Of a stretch of 64,000 nt of DNA, positions 8,577 through 17,677 are shown piece by piece. The notes under the pieces are model-generated. The model did not search any database. It was not told where the DNA came from and saw only the letters and a list, made by a program, of their open reading frames with translations. A program made the translations under genes and the position numbers. Where the stretch lies: the NCBI RefSeq assembly GCF_018598225.1, contig NZ_JAHESF010000021.1:1-64000 (forward strand). The letters are read 5' to 3'. How positions within the stretch are numbered: position 1 is the first letter of the stretch; every line of letters starts with the position of its first letter. The stretch is from Chryseosolibacter histidinae. Lineage in GTDB: Bacteria > Bacteroidota > Bacteroidia > Cytophagales > Cyclobacteriaceae.

Positions 8577-10046
8577 TTACTCAATGGCTTTGAGTGCTCT
8601 GCCGTAATACGTCTCCGATCCGATCTCACGTGCTGCGTTGCGGTAGGCATCGCGTAACGGAACGCTTCCGTTTTTCACCCTGGGGGCCGCCTCCAGCAAC
8701 ACTTCAGTGGCGTAATGATCTGAGTCGATCCTTCGTGTCGTATTGAGCACCGCGATCACTTTACTGTCTTCGATGTTGGGTCTTCTCAGGGCCAGCCGCA
8801 GCACCTCGTGCATGTAGTGATCACTGCCGATGTGCCCGGCGTTATCGATTACCTTGCCGAATTGCGCATCTGTCAGGTCTTGTCTGCTCAACAAGGTACG
8901 CAGCACGTCTGAGCGATAATGATCGGATTCAATGGAGCCAGTCACATCCAGCAACAGGGTGAGGTGCTCATCGGTAAGTTTGCTGTTCAGCAGGTCTTTG
9001 ATCACCTCGGTGATGTAGTGATCTGATTCAATGCCCTTTATGGACTCGATCACACGCTGATAGGAGAGGCTGGAAAGGCCGTTCTTCTGCAGTGCCTTTC
9101 TCAGGATCTCGGACCTGTAATGATCGGATTCGATGTTGTTGGTGGTGTTGATCATTTCTACCATCACGGCATCGCTCAGGTTGTTCTGATTCAGCAGCGC
9201 GCGCAGCACTTCTGAGATGTAGTGATCACTTTCCATCTGGCCCGCAGCCTGCAGGATGATCCTGACGTTCTCCGGCGAAGCTGCCTGCCCGCGCAAGGCT
9301 TCTTTGATCACTTCCGTTTTGTAATGGTCAGAGCCTATCCTCCGCGTTGCAGCGAAGACAGCGGTGGTAGCTTCCTTGCTCTGCATGAACTTTGAAATGT
9401 TTTTGCGCAGGAACTCAGACATATAATGATCTGAGTTTACCTCTTCCGCTACTTTATTGACGATAGAAACATAATCTTTCGTTTGCACGGGCTGTTTCAT
9501 CAGCAGGTTGGCATAGTGCGATTTAACGTGGTCGCTGTCGATCTTGTCGATCTCTGCCAGTACTGCGGCCGTGCCTCCCTGTTTGAAGAACCGGTTCACC
9601 CGGGCTTCTGCCGCGATGGTGGTATTGCGTACAATGTCAGGCAGGATCTCGCCGAGCCATGCCTTGCCGTTCGGCTCCCAATCCATCTTGGTGCGGCCTT
9701 CATAATATTCCCGTTTCATTTTGCCGCCACCGAGCGACTCGATCACAATGGAACGTTTGCTGCCGAACACGGTCTTGTTGATCTCCAGGTAGCCGTCGTC
9801 CGAAATACTTTTAATATCCTTGTCGTCTTCGGTAAGCTCGATCCTTCCACGCATCTCGATATTGAAATCGGAGTACCCGTTTGACGTACGCCACCGCATG
9901 GTGCCCCCCTTGTCCTGCTGGATGATCGTGGTATTGGATGATTTGGATTCACTGCTGGCTGACACTTCCTGGCTGAACACCGGTTGGAAACTCAGTCCTG
10001 CCAAAGCCATGCTTACAACCCAGGAAATCGATCTACGGAAAATCAT
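8577..10046 (-). CDS. secreted alpha-solenoid protein with ten SDHY repeats
   Basis: A 489-residue protein with a signal peptide (about 1-26). Residues 45-150 form a beta-rich domain ('DDGYLEINKTVFGSKRSI', 'GRTKMDWEPNGKAWLGEILP'). Residues 160-489 consist of ten repeats of about 34 residues. Each is marked by S-D-H-Y followed by an amphipathic helix (xSEVLRxLL); the motif starts at 171, 205, 239, 273, 307, 341, 374, 408 and 442, with a degenerate SETY at 477. The period is that of two-helix solenoids (HEAT/TPR class). From memory, similar SDY-marked repeats occur in C-terminal parts of some M56/BlaR1-like membrane peptidases, but no peptidase domain is present here. The function is unknown; a periplasmic protein-binding scaffold is likely. 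Confidence 0.75.
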   Translation of the reverse strand: MIFRRSISWVVSMALAGLSFQPVFSQEVSASSESKSSNTTIIQQDKGGTMRWRTSNGYSDFNIEMRGRIELTEDDKDIKSISDDGYLEINKTVFGSKRSIVIESLGGGKMKREYYEGRTKMDWEPNGKAWLGEILPDIVRNTTIAAEARVNRFFKQGGTAAVLAEIDKIDSDHVKSHYANLLMKQPVQTKDYVSIVNKVAEEVNSDHYMSEFLRKNISKFMQSKEATTAVFAATRRIGSDHYKTEVIKEALRGQAASPENVRIILQAAGQMESDHYISEVLRALLNQNNLSDAVMVEMINTTNNIESDHYRSEILRKALQKNGLSSLSYQRVIESIKGIESDHYITEVIKDLLNSKLTDEHLTLLLDVTGSIESDHYRSDVLRTLLSRQDLTDAQFGKVIDNAGHIGSDHYMHEVLRLALRRPNIEDSKVIAVLNTTRRIDSDHYATEVLLEAAPRVKNGSVPLRDAYRNAAREIGSETYYGRALKAIE

Positions 10047-10160
10047 ATCGGTAAAATTTGGTTCTGTACACTATTACGATACAATAATGGTGATTGGATA
10101 CACGGTACCCAAGGCATGTGTACTGAAGTGTTGAAGGAGTGTATCGAGTTGTAGCGTAAA

Positions 10161-10256
10161 AGTACGGGATACGAGGTACGAAGTACGATAGCTCGATCTG
10201 CATTCATCGTACCTCGTATTTCGTACCTCGTACTTCATATTTCGTACCTCGTACCT
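10161..10256. repeat. heptamer array A2 (TACGA family), inverted arms
   Basis: Left arm: four consecutive units (for example GTACGAA). Right arm from about 10208: seven consecutive units (for example CGTACCT). It lies between divergently transcribed genes, so here it is upstream of both rather than at 3' ends. Confidence 0.85.
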
Positions 10257-10335
10257 TTCTATTGCCACTGGTGTACAACCCTTGTATGCCAGCGTAAACT
10301 GATCTATTTTACAGGCTTAACCTAAACCTAATGAC

Positions 10336-12048
10336 ATGAAGAGATTCTACCGCAGCCGCATTTGCCTGAAATTCATGGTAATGCTGGCTTTAGGCTGGCC
10401 TGCCCTGCTCCAGGCGCAGCAATTTCAGCAGCAACCGCAGGAAGAAAAGGAGCTGTCGCCTGTCAGCCGAACGTATGCCATTACCAATGCAACCGTTTTC
10501 CAGGGGCCGGGACGCAAGCTCGATAGGGCCACCGTTGTGATGAAAGACGGCCTGATCACCGCCGTGGGAAAAGGTGTTGCCATTCCGCCGGAGGCCATCA
10601 TCATCAAAGGTGACAGCCTCTATATTTATGCGGGTTTTATCGATGGCCTTTCGCGGGCCGGTGTAAGCAAGCCCAAAGAAGAAGCCAACCGTGAGCGCCC
10701 CAAGGATCCCGGCAACCCCACGCCCGAACTGGCAGGCATCACACCCCAGAATGACGTACGCACTTTCCTGAATCCGTCCGATAAATCAGCAGACGATCTG
10801 CGTGCCCTCGGTTTTACCGCTGCACAGGTTGTGCCTTATGGAAACATGTTGCCGGGTAGTGGCGCCATCATCCAGCTCACCGGCAAAACATCTGATGCCA
10901 TGGTGCTCGCTGGAAAGTCGGCCCTGTTCTCTGAGCTTACCGGCGCACCCCGTGTTTATCCCTCCACCATTCTTGCCGTAATGTCTAAGTGGCGTGAGTT
11001 GTATCGCCAGGCCGTTCAGAACAAGAACTATGAAACGATGTATGCTGCCAACCGGGCGGGCCTCAGCCGTCCTGCGTCAGACCGTATCCTGGAAGCTTTT
11101 TATCCTGTGATCGACAAACGTATTCCCGTGCTGTTCGAAGCCGACAAATACCTTGAAACACAACGTGTGATGACCCTGCAATCTGAGCTCGGTTTCTCCC
11201 TGGTGCTGGGTGATGTAAAAGAGGGATGGGATGCTATCGCCAGGATCAAAAGCTCAGGCGCGAAGGTTTTTTTGAGTCTCGATCTTCCGGAAGACAAGAA
11301 AGAAGAAAAGAGCAAAGACAAGAAAGAAGAAGCCGGCACACTGACGCCTGCTGAAAAAGAAGCCCTCGAAAAACGTAAGGCGGAATTCCTCGCGTTATAC
11401 ACAGGCCAGGCCGCAACGTTTCAGAAAGCCGGCGTCACCTTCGGGTTCTCTTCGCTGAGCGCGAAAACATCTGATATTCGCACCAACCTGCGCCGTATGA
11501 TCAAGGCCGGTCTCACCGAAGACCAGGCACTGGCAGCGCTCACCACAAGCCCTGCGCAACTTCTGGGGTTGTCAGACAGACTCGGCACGGTTGATAATGG
11601 CAAGATCGCCAGCCTCGTGTTGAGTGATAAACCTTACTTCCATGAAAAGGCAAGAGTCCGTTACGTATTCGTTGATGGAATCATGTATAAGTACGATGTG
11701 AAGGAGACTCCGAAAGCTGATGCAGGTGCAAAAGCGGAGATCACCGGTACCTGGTCTGTGACCACAGAAACGCCGCAGGGCAAAAGTGAAGAGACCGTTA
11801 CCTTCAAAAAAGATGGCAGCAACTATTCAGGCTCCATCACGGGTGGAAGGTTAGCGCAGGCGGTGTCACTGGAAAAAGTTGAGCTCAATGGAAACGCACT
11901 GCGATACAGCTACACGGTGCAGGTAGGAGGCCAGAGCTTCAAAGTGGATGTTGATGCCACGGTAGACGGTAGCAGCTACAAGGGATCGGCCACGGTAGGG
12001 CAGTATGGAAGCTTCCCCGTAGAAGGCAAGAAAGATCCGAATCGTTGA
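10336..12048 (+). CDS. secreted amidohydrolase-fold protein without metal ligands, plus C-terminal beta domain
   Basis: A 570-residue protein with a signal peptide (cleavage near LLQAQQ). Residues 45-460 follow the amidohydrolase plan: an N-terminal beta sandwich ('VVMKDGLITAVGKGV'), a barrel, and the C-terminal 'LTTSPAQLLGLSDRLGTVDNGKIASLVL' return to the sandwich. The metal-binding D-x-H-x-H after the first strand is replaced by 'FIDGLSRAG' (Leu105 and Arg107 at the His positions). The later His and Asp ligands are also lost, and a Lys/Glu-rich insertion (about 315-350) is present. A roughly 100-residue extra beta domain (465-570) follows. It is the first of three tandem relatives. A non-catalytic subunit or binding protein is the likely state. 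Confidence 0.8.
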   Translation: MKRFYRSRICLKFMVMLALGWPALLQAQQFQQQPQEEKELSPVSRTYAITNATVFQGPGRKLDRATVVMKDGLITAVGKGVAIPPEAIIIKGDSLYIYAGFIDGLSRAGVSKPKEEANRERPKDPGNPTPELAGITPQNDVRTFLNPSDKSADDLRALGFTAAQVVPYGNMLPGSGAIIQLTGKTSDAMVLAGKSALFSELTGAPRVYPSTILAVMSKWRELYRQAVQNKNYETMYAANRAGLSRPASDRILEAFYPVIDKRIPVLFEADKYLETQRVMTLQSELGFSLVLGDVKEGWDAIARIKSSGAKVFLSLDLPEDKKEEKSKDKKEEAGTLTPAEKEALEKRKAEFLALYTGQAATFQKAGVTFGFSSLSAKTSDIRTNLRRMIKAGLTEDQALAALTTSPAQLLGLSDRLGTVDNGKIASLVLSDKPYFHEKARVRYVFVDGIMYKYDVKETPKADAGAKAEITGTWSVTTETPQGKSEETVTFKKDGSNYSGSITGGRLAQAVSLEKVELNGNALRYSYTVQVGGQSFKVDVDATVDGSSYKGSATVGQYGSFPVEGKKDPNR

Positions 12049-12067
12049 TCATTAACTGACTGAAATC

Positions 12068-13450
12068 ATGAAAAAGATATTACTGATAATTTGTATTGCT
12101 GTTCTGGCACAGCAGCTGAGCGCCCAGGTGGAGCGCGGCAATATGCTGATCAAAGGAGGAACGGTGCTCACTGTCACCAAAGGAACACTGGAAGGCACGG
12201 ATGTGCTGGTGACCAACGGAAAGATCGCGCAGGTGGGAAAGAACCTGACGGCACCCGCCGGTTACAAAGTTATTGATGCACAAGGAATGTTTGTGATGCC
12301 CGGCATCATCGATGCGCACTCGCATGCAGGTCTCGATGCCATCAACGAAGGCACGAGCCCGGTGACAGCAGAAGTGAACACGGGAGATGCACTGAACCCG
12401 TTTCAGGTTAATCTTTATCGTGCGCTGGGTGGCGGCGTTACCACCATCCACGCCATGCACGGTTCTGCCAACGCCATTGGTGGACAGTGCGAAACCATCA
12501 AGCTTCGCTTCGGTGTAAAAGACCCCGAGTTGTTGCGTATGGAAGGAGCGCCCCGCACCATCAAGTTTGCATTGGGTGAAAACCCCACACGCGTTCACGG
12601 TGGTGGCGGTATCGTTCCGCGCACCCGCATGGGCGTTGAGTTTGTGATCCGCCAGGCATTCTCGCAGGCAAAGGAGTACATGGCGGCCTGGGATACTTAC
12701 AACAAGCAAAAGATCCAGAAAGGATTTCGCGGCGCACCCCCGGCCTACAACATGAGGCTGGAGACGCTGGCCGATGTGCTCAGGGGCAACATCATTGTGC
12801 ACTGCCACAGCTACCGCGCCGATGAGCTGCAGATGATGCTCAAAGTTTGCAAAGATTTTGGTGTGAAAAGGATCGTGTTCCAGCACGTGAACGAAGGCTT
12901 CAAAGTAGCGCCCGAGCTTGCTGCTTACGGTGCCATGGCCTCAGTATTTTCAGACTGGTGGGCTTACAAGCTCGAAGTGTATTATTCAACAGCTTACAAC
13001 GCTGCCATTCTGACGAAGAACGGCGTTACCACTTCGATCAACTCGGACGATGCCGAGCTGATGCGGCACCTGTATCACGAAGCGGCCAAAACCCAGAAGT
13101 ATGGCGATCTTAATGACGATGAAGCGTTGTCGCTCATCACCATCAATCCCGCCAGGCAGCTGGGCATCGAAGACCGTGTAGGCTCTATCGAAACAGGCAA
13201 AGAGGCTGACATCGCCATCTTCAGCAAACATCCGCTCTCCATCTACGCCATTCCGATGATCACGGTTGTGGATGGCATCGTGCGGTTCGATCGTTCCAAA
13301 GACCCGGATGACATGCGCATCTTTGTCGATCCCAGACAGTCGGTAGAGACCACAACGTTACGCGAAACCCGCAATGCCCATGAGCAATGTATGGAAGGCG
13401 CTGACTACATGTTTGTAAAAATGTTTGGCTTAAACCTTAACGAGCAATGA
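12068..13450 (+). CDS. secreted metal-dependent amidohydrolase
   Basis: A 460-residue protein with a signal peptide (cleavage near LSAQVER). The first-strand motif 'MPGIIDAHSHAGLD' supplies His84 and His86. Further expected ligands are present in 'IIVHCHSYRADE' and 'RIVFQHVNEG', and the catalytic Asp lies in 'TSINSDDAELMRHL'. The C-terminal 'LITINPARQLGIEDRVGSIE' returns to the sandwich as in imidazolonepropionase/prolidase-like amidohydrolases. It is therefore a complete zinc or binuclear hydrolase, probably acting on an amide or cyclic substrate in the periplasm; the substrate is unknown. It is the middle and only intact member of a three-gene operon, overlapping the next gene by four bases (ATGA). 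Confidence 0.88.
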   Translation: MKKILLIICIAVLAQQLSAQVERGNMLIKGGTVLTVTKGTLEGTDVLVTNGKIAQVGKNLTAPAGYKVIDAQGMFVMPGIIDAHSHAGLDAINEGTSPVTAEVNTGDALNPFQVNLYRALGGGVTTIHAMHGSANAIGGQCETIKLRFGVKDPELLRMEGAPRTIKFALGENPTRVHGGGGIVPRTRMGVEFVIRQAFSQAKEYMAAWDTYNKQKIQKGFRGAPPAYNMRLETLADVLRGNIIVHCHSYRADELQMMLKVCKDFGVKRIVFQHVNEGFKVAPELAAYGAMASVFSDWWAYKLEVYYSTAYNAAILTKNGVTTSINSDDAELMRHLYHEAAKTQKYGDLNDDEALSLITINPARQLGIEDRVGSIETGKEADIAIFSKHPLSIYAIPMITVVDGIVRFDRSKDPDDMRIFVDPRQSVETTTLRETRNAHEQCMEGADYMFVKMFGLNLNEQ

Positions 13451-14754
13451 TCAGAACAATAAAATATATCGCAGGCCTGCTTCTGTTGCTGGTTTGCGTC
13501 ATGGATCTCGGGGCACAAAGTCCCAAGGGAAAATACGGCACTTTCGCGCTCACCAATGCTTCTATTGAAACGGTCACGAAAGGTGTGATCAGCAATGGCA
13601 CTGTTATTATCCGCAACGGCAAGATCGAAGCGGTGGGAACAAACATCCAGGTGCCGCAGGGCGCTGAGGTGATCGATTGCAAAGGAAGCTGGATCTATCC
13701 CGGCATGATCGATAGCGGAACCCGGCTCGGTCTTTTTGAGTTTGGCCAGGCACCACAGGCTACCGATGTGAGCGAGCTTGGCGACGTTGTGCCGCAGATG
13801 AAAGCCCTCACCGCCATCAACCCTAATTCTGCTGCTATTCCCATTAACAGGATCAGCGGTGTTACCACCACGCTTACATTGCCTGAAGGCGATCTGTTCT
13901 CTGGCACCGCGGCGCTGGTGAGTCTGCATGGTTATACACCGGACCAGATGTTCGAAGGTTTTGAGGCCGTGCTGTTGAATTTTCCGCGCACCGGCCGCAG
14001 GGGACCTTTCGACCGCCGCTCTGACGAAGACATCAAGAAGGCCACTGAGAAATCACTGCTCCGCATCAGCGAGGTGTGGGAACGTGCCGTACAGTACCAT
14101 AGAATAGACTCGGCAACCAAAGGTAAGGGCACCTATTATCCTGAGATGCAGGCGATGCTTCCCGTGGTGCGTGGAGAAATGGCTTTGATCATCGATGTGA
14201 ATGCCGCCAGGGATATTCAGACTGCGCTCAAGTGGATCAAGGAGAAAAAGATCAAAAAGGTGATCCTGAGCGGTGTTGCAGAAGGATGGCGCGTGGCCGA
14301 TGAAATTGCGAAAGCCAACATCCCCGTGCTGGCAGGTCCGGTGCTGGAGCTCCCCACCCGCGACTACGACCGCTACGACAAAGCTTATGCGAACCCCGGT
14401 TTGCTCAGAAAAGCCGGTGTGAAGGTGGCCATCAAAACCGATGACGGTCATCTGAACTACCGGAATTTGCCCTACCACGCCGGCTTTGCAGCAGCCTATG
14501 GCATGGGACGGGAAGAGGCGCTCAAAGCCATCACCATCGTACCCGCGGAAATCTTTGGTGTGGCCGATAAGCTCGGCTCCATCGAACAGGGAAAAAGTGC
14601 AACGTTGTTCGTTTGCAATGGTGATCCCTTCGAGCCCAAAACCCAGGTAAGCCAGGTATTTATCGATGGCTGGCAGATGCCGATGGTCAGCCGCCAGACC
14701 TTGTTGTATGACGAATTCTTACAGCGCGATCCCGGTGTAGCCAAGGAAAAATAA
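13447..14754 (+). CDS. secreted amidohydrolase-fold protein lacking the HxH motif
   Basis: A 435-residue paralogue with a signal peptide (cleavage near DLGAQS). The metal motif is 'YPGMIDSGTRLGL', placing Gly91 and Arg93 at the two His positions. The central His ligands are also replaced ('ALIIDVNAARD', 'VILSGVAEGW'), while the Asp near the end of the barrel survives in 'IKTDDGHLNY'. The C-terminal 'ITIVPAEIFGVADKLGSIEQ' is normal. The barrel is thus intact but the binuclear site is gone. The start overlaps the stop of the intact enzyme, indicating tight co-expression. It most likely forms a complex with that enzyme; independent hydrolysis is doubtful. Confidence 0.8.
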   Translation: MIRTIKYIAGLLLLLVCVMDLGAQSPKGKYGTFALTNASIETVTKGVISNGTVIIRNGKIEAVGTNIQVPQGAEVIDCKGSWIYPGMIDSGTRLGLFEFGQAPQATDVSELGDVVPQMKALTAINPNSAAIPINRISGVTTTLTLPEGDLFSGTAALVSLHGYTPDQMFEGFEAVLLNFPRTGRRGPFDRRSDEDIKKATEKSLLRISEVWERAVQYHRIDSATKGKGTYYPEMQAMLPVVRGEMALIIDVNAARDIQTALKWIKEKKIKKVILSGVAEGWRVADEIAKANIPVLAGPVLELPTRDYDRYDKAYANPGLLRKAGVKVAIKTDDGHLNYRNLPYHAGFAAAYGMGREEALKAITIVPAEIFGVADKLGSIEQGKSATLFVCNGDPFEPKTQVSQVFIDGWQMPMVSRQTLLYDEFLQRDPGVAKEK

Positions 14755-14782
14755 AAGATCCGAAAATATTACGTTGCGAAAG

Positions 14783-14809
14783 AAGCCACAGAATTTCTGT
14801 GGCTTTTTT
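14783..14809 (+). terminator. terminator of the amidohydrolase operon
   Basis: A perfect 10-bp stem (AAGCCACAGA / TCTGTGGCTT) with a 3-base loop is followed by T-rich sequence. Confidence 0.9.
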
Positions 14810-14823
14810 AGTATTTTCCGGCC

Positions 14824-15735
14824 ATGTCTACCTATCAGCGTTTTCAAAAGCTCAATGAACTTCGCATCAAACGCATCAACTTCGAACGGGCGATAAAAGA
14901 TATTGTCTTTATCTCCTTCGGCGTGATGTCTGCGGCTTTCGGACTGAAAAGTTTTCTGCTGCCCAATGGTTTTCTCGATGGCGGTGTGGTGGGTATCTCG
15001 CTGCTCACCAACGTGCTTACACAGATCGATGTGTCTATCCTGCTGGTGCTGATCAATTTTCCGTTTATGGTGATCGGCTACACCCAGGTATCCAAGCTCT
15101 TTGCCCTGAAAACATTTGTAGCCATCATCACCCTGGCGCTCTGTCTCGCCTTTATCAATTTCCCACTGGTCACCAACGATAAGCTGCTCATCTCTTTCTT
15201 TGGTGGATTCTTCCTCGGTCTTGGTATCGGACTTTCCATTCGCGGCGGATGTGTGATCGATGGAACGGAAGTGCTGGCCATCTATACCAGCCGCAAGACC
15301 ACGCTTACCGTCGGTGATTTTATCCTGTTCCTGAACATCATTATTTTTTCGGTGGCGGCCTACCTCATCAACATCGAAACGGCGCTGTATGCCATCCTCA
15401 CATACCTGGTTGCTTCCAAAACGGTCGACTTCGTGGTGCACGGTATTGAAGAGTATACCAGCGTGATCATCGTTTCGCAGAAGAGCGAGCTCATCAAAGA
15501 TGCCATCATCAATCACATGGGGCGCGGCGTTACCGTGCTTAAAGGGAAAAGCGGCTTCGGCAAGCAAGGACATCGCGATTCCGATATCGACGTGCTTTAT
15601 ACCGTGATCACGCGCCTCGAGCTTCAGAAGCTGAAGACGGAGATCACCAAGATCGACGACGAGGCCTTCGTGGTGGAGAACAGTGTGAACGATATTAAGG
15701 GCGGCATGATCAAAAAACGCCCGTTGCAGGAGTAA
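14824..15735 (+). CDS. YitT family membrane protein (DUF161 + DUF2179)
   Basis: A 303-residue protein with five or six membrane helices between about 25 and 205, including the conserved 'LPNGFLDGGVVGISLL' loop near 45 and 'LSIRGGCVIDGTEVLAIY' near 140. A cytosolic DUF2179 domain (about 215-300) contains 'YTSVIIVSQKSELI' and 'GRGVTVLKGKSGF'. The family is widespread and its transported substrate is not established. It is preceded by the amidohydrolase terminator and followed by a perfect inverted repeat shared with the convergent LytTR gene. Confidence 0.88.
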   Translation: MSTYQRFQKLNELRIKRINFERAIKDIVFISFGVMSAAFGLKSFLLPNGFLDGGVVGISLLTNVLTQIDVSILLVLINFPFMVIGYTQVSKLFALKTFVAIITLALCLAFINFPLVTNDKLLISFFGGFFLGLGIGLSIRGGCVIDGTEVLAIYTSRKTTLTVGDFILFLNIIIFSVAAYLINIETALYAILTYLVASKTVDFVVHGIEEYTSVIIVSQKSELIKDAIINHMGRGVTVLKGKSGFGKQGHRDSDIDVLYTVITRLELQKLKTEITKIDDEAFVVENSVNDIKGGMIKKRPLQE

Positions 15736-15736
15736 C

Positions 15737-15769
15737 AACCCTTTGAGGGTTTTGAACCCTCAAAGGGTT
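15737..15769. terminator. 33-bp perfect palindrome between convergent genes (likely bidirectional terminator)
   Basis: Fifteen-bp arms (AACCCTTTGAGGGTT and its inverse complement) with a 3-base loop begin one base after the YitT stop codon and overlap the LytTR stop codon. There is no long T tract, so this is a hairpin terminator by position and symmetry rather than a canonical one. Confidence 0.6.
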
Positions 15770-16514
15770 ACTCTGCTCCGATCCATTTCCTGAAATCAGG
15801 CGCCGTCTCTTTGCTCACGTGGATCTCTTCTTTCATTTCGGGTTTCAGGTAAACCCTGATCTTTCCATTGTCGGGTTTGAACTTCTCGATGGCATTGATA
15901 TGGGCGATGAACTTGCGGTTGATGCGGAAGAATTTCTTGGGGTCGAGGTCCGCTTCAATTTCTCCCAGGTTTTTGTCTACGATGAACTGGTGGCCGGCAA
16001 GATCTTTTACAAACACGATGCGGTGTTCGGTAAAAAAGAATGCGATCTCATCGAGGGTGAGGGCAATGAATTCGGTTCCTTTCTTTACAACAATGCGGTC
16101 TTTGCCGGAAGCATTTACCTGGCCGATCAGCTTCATGATGTTGCCCTGCACAAAATGCTGCTCGAGTTTTTTAAGTTTTGTTAGCGATCTTTTTAATTTC
16201 TCTTCCGTGATCGGTTTCAGCAGGTAGTCGATGGAGTTGAACTCGAAACTTTCCAATAAATATTTGTCGAAGGCTGTGGTGAAGATCACGGGAAACTGCA
16301 CGGGATATTTTCTGAAGATCTCGAAGGAGTGGTCGTCAGCGAGTTGGATGTCGACAAAGGCAACATCGGGTGACGCGTTTTGCAAGAGCCATGCCAGCGT
16401 ATCTTTCACACTGCCCAGTCGCGCCAGTACCCGGATGCCAGGGTCGAGACTTAGCAGCATGGCTTCGAGCTTAGCCTGGGCGAGCAGTTCGTCTTCGATG
16501 ATAATAACTTTCAT
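15768..16514 (-). CDS. LytTR-family response regulator
   Basis: A 248-residue regulator similar in layout to the one at 5550. Receiver: acidic residues in 'VIIIEDE', phospho-acceptor Asp55 in 'VAFVDIQL', 'VIFTTAFDKY', and Lys100 in 'DYLLKPI'. LytTR DNA-binding domain at about 145-245, with 'LDEIAFFFTEHRIVFVKD' and 'FFRINRKFIAHINAIEKF'. It is co-transcribed after the sensor kinase at 16525, 10 bases away. Its stop codon is buried in the palindrome shared with yitT. Confidence 0.9.
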   Translation of the reverse strand: MKVIIIEDELLAQAKLEAMLLSLDPGIRVLARLGSVKDTLAWLLQNASPDVAFVDIQLADDHSFEIFRKYPVQFPVIFTTAFDKYLLESFEFNSIDYLLKPITEEKLKRSLTKLKKLEQHFVQGNIMKLIGQVNASGKDRIVVKKGTEFIALTLDEIAFFFTEHRIVFVKDLAGHQFIVDKNLGEIEADLDPKKFFRINRKFIAHINAIEKFKPDNGKIRVYLKPEMKEEIHVSKETAPDFRKWIGAE

Positions 16515-16524
16515 GTGCGGTGGT

Positions 16525-17583
16525 TTAGCTTTTCAGCGGTATCAGCGGTAATTGCACTTTGAAAAAGTTGTCTTCATTTTTTCCGGAGAGGATATTCTTT
16601 CCTGTCACCAGCCTGAAGCGCTCATCAAGGTTTCTGAGTCCGATGCGGGAAGAGTGCTGAAGGTTCCGCTTCTCGCGGATCTTGTTGCTGATGATCAGGT
16701 GATCTTCCTTTAAGTCAATATCAACTTGTAAAGGATGAAGCTCCGAGATCTCGTTGTGCTTCACCGCATTTTCAAGCGCCACAAACACGGAAGTAGGAGG
16801 GATGAGATAACTTTTTTCAAGCGCGCCGTTAAAATGTCTTTTAAAATGAAGCGCCTTGCCGAACCTGAGGTGAAGCAGCTCGGTGTACTTGTGTGTGAAC
16901 TCAAGCTCGTCTTCCAGCAATACCAGCGTCTGGTCTTTCTGGCTCAGGATGTAACGATAAACCTCGGCAAGGTTCTCAGTGAACAATGAAGCTTTCTGCT
17001 GATCTTGCGAGATCAGGTAAGACAGGCTGTTCAGTGAATTGAACATGAAGTGCGGATCGATCTGGTTCTTTAGCGCAGCAAGCTCAGCCTCGGCTTTGGC
17101 CCGTGAGAGCTCCGCATTCTTGAGCTGCTCACCCTGCTGTTCCTTTACCATAAACACAGTCTCATACACATGCGTTACAAACAGCACACAGATCACGTTG
17201 ATCAGCACCACGATCTGGATCACATCCCAGCTCACTTTTTCAAAGCCAGCCAGGCGGTACCACAGGCAAAGCCACGCCACAGTGAGTGGTGATGTGTAGA
17301 AGACGTTGTTCAGTAATAATAGAATGAGCTTTTCAATGGGCTTGTCGAACCAGGTAAAACGCTTGCGGGTCCTGAAAAGCAGGTAGCGATTACCTTCCCA
17401 GATCAGTGCCGCCAGCATGACGAAGTAAACGTATCCCGCCCAGTAGGCTGGGTCAGTTACTTTCAGGTTGCCGAACAAGCCTGACACGTTGGGTATGGTG
17501 ATGCCAAAGAATGGAATGCCGATCAGCCTGATGAGCGTATCGTTCAGTTTTACATCTCCGCTATTGTTGATCGTGTCAGCCAT
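16525..17583 (-). CDS. LytS-family sensor histidine kinase
   Basis: A 352-residue membrane kinase with helices at about 20-40, 50-65, 85-110 and 120-140, a coiled linker (145-170), and an intact motif 'LKNQIDPHFMFNSLNSLSYL' with His178. The N box 'ALENAVKHN' (Asn272) and 'RIGLRNLDERF' lid are present. It forms a simple pair with the LytTR regulator downstream, in contrast to the three-gene locus at 5.5-8.5 kb with its extra pseudo-kinase. No separate sensor domain is visible, so the signal is probably sensed in or near the membrane. Confidence 0.9.
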   Translation of the reverse strand: MADTINNSGDVKLNDTLIRLIGIPFFGITIPNVSGLFGNLKVTDPAYWAGYVYFVMLAALIWEGNRYLLFRTRKRFTWFDKPIEKLILLLLNNVFYTSPLTVAWLCLWYRLAGFEKVSWDVIQIVVLINVICVLFVTHVYETVFMVKEQQGEQLKNAELSRAKAEAELAALKNQIDPHFMFNSLNSLSYLISQDQQKASLFTENLAEVYRYILSQKDQTLVLLEDELEFTHKYTELLHLRFGKALHFKRHFNGALEKSYLIPPTSVFVALENAVKHNEISELHPLQVDIDLKEDHLIISNKIREKRNLQHSSRIGLRNLDERFRLVTGKNILSGKNEDNFFKVQLPLIPLKS

Positions 17584-17677
17584 CGGTCGGTTGAGACAAT
17601 TATTTTTCCGTTTCGCGCGCTAAGTTCTGTCTTGTGTTTATAAAGTTCGCAAATTCATTGAAGTAAACGATCACCCT

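Noticed and set aside
14719-15738. 339-residue open frame antisense to yitT
   Set aside because: His/Asp/Gln-rich shadow of a membrane-protein gene; no domain, and it conflicts with a clear YitT protein.
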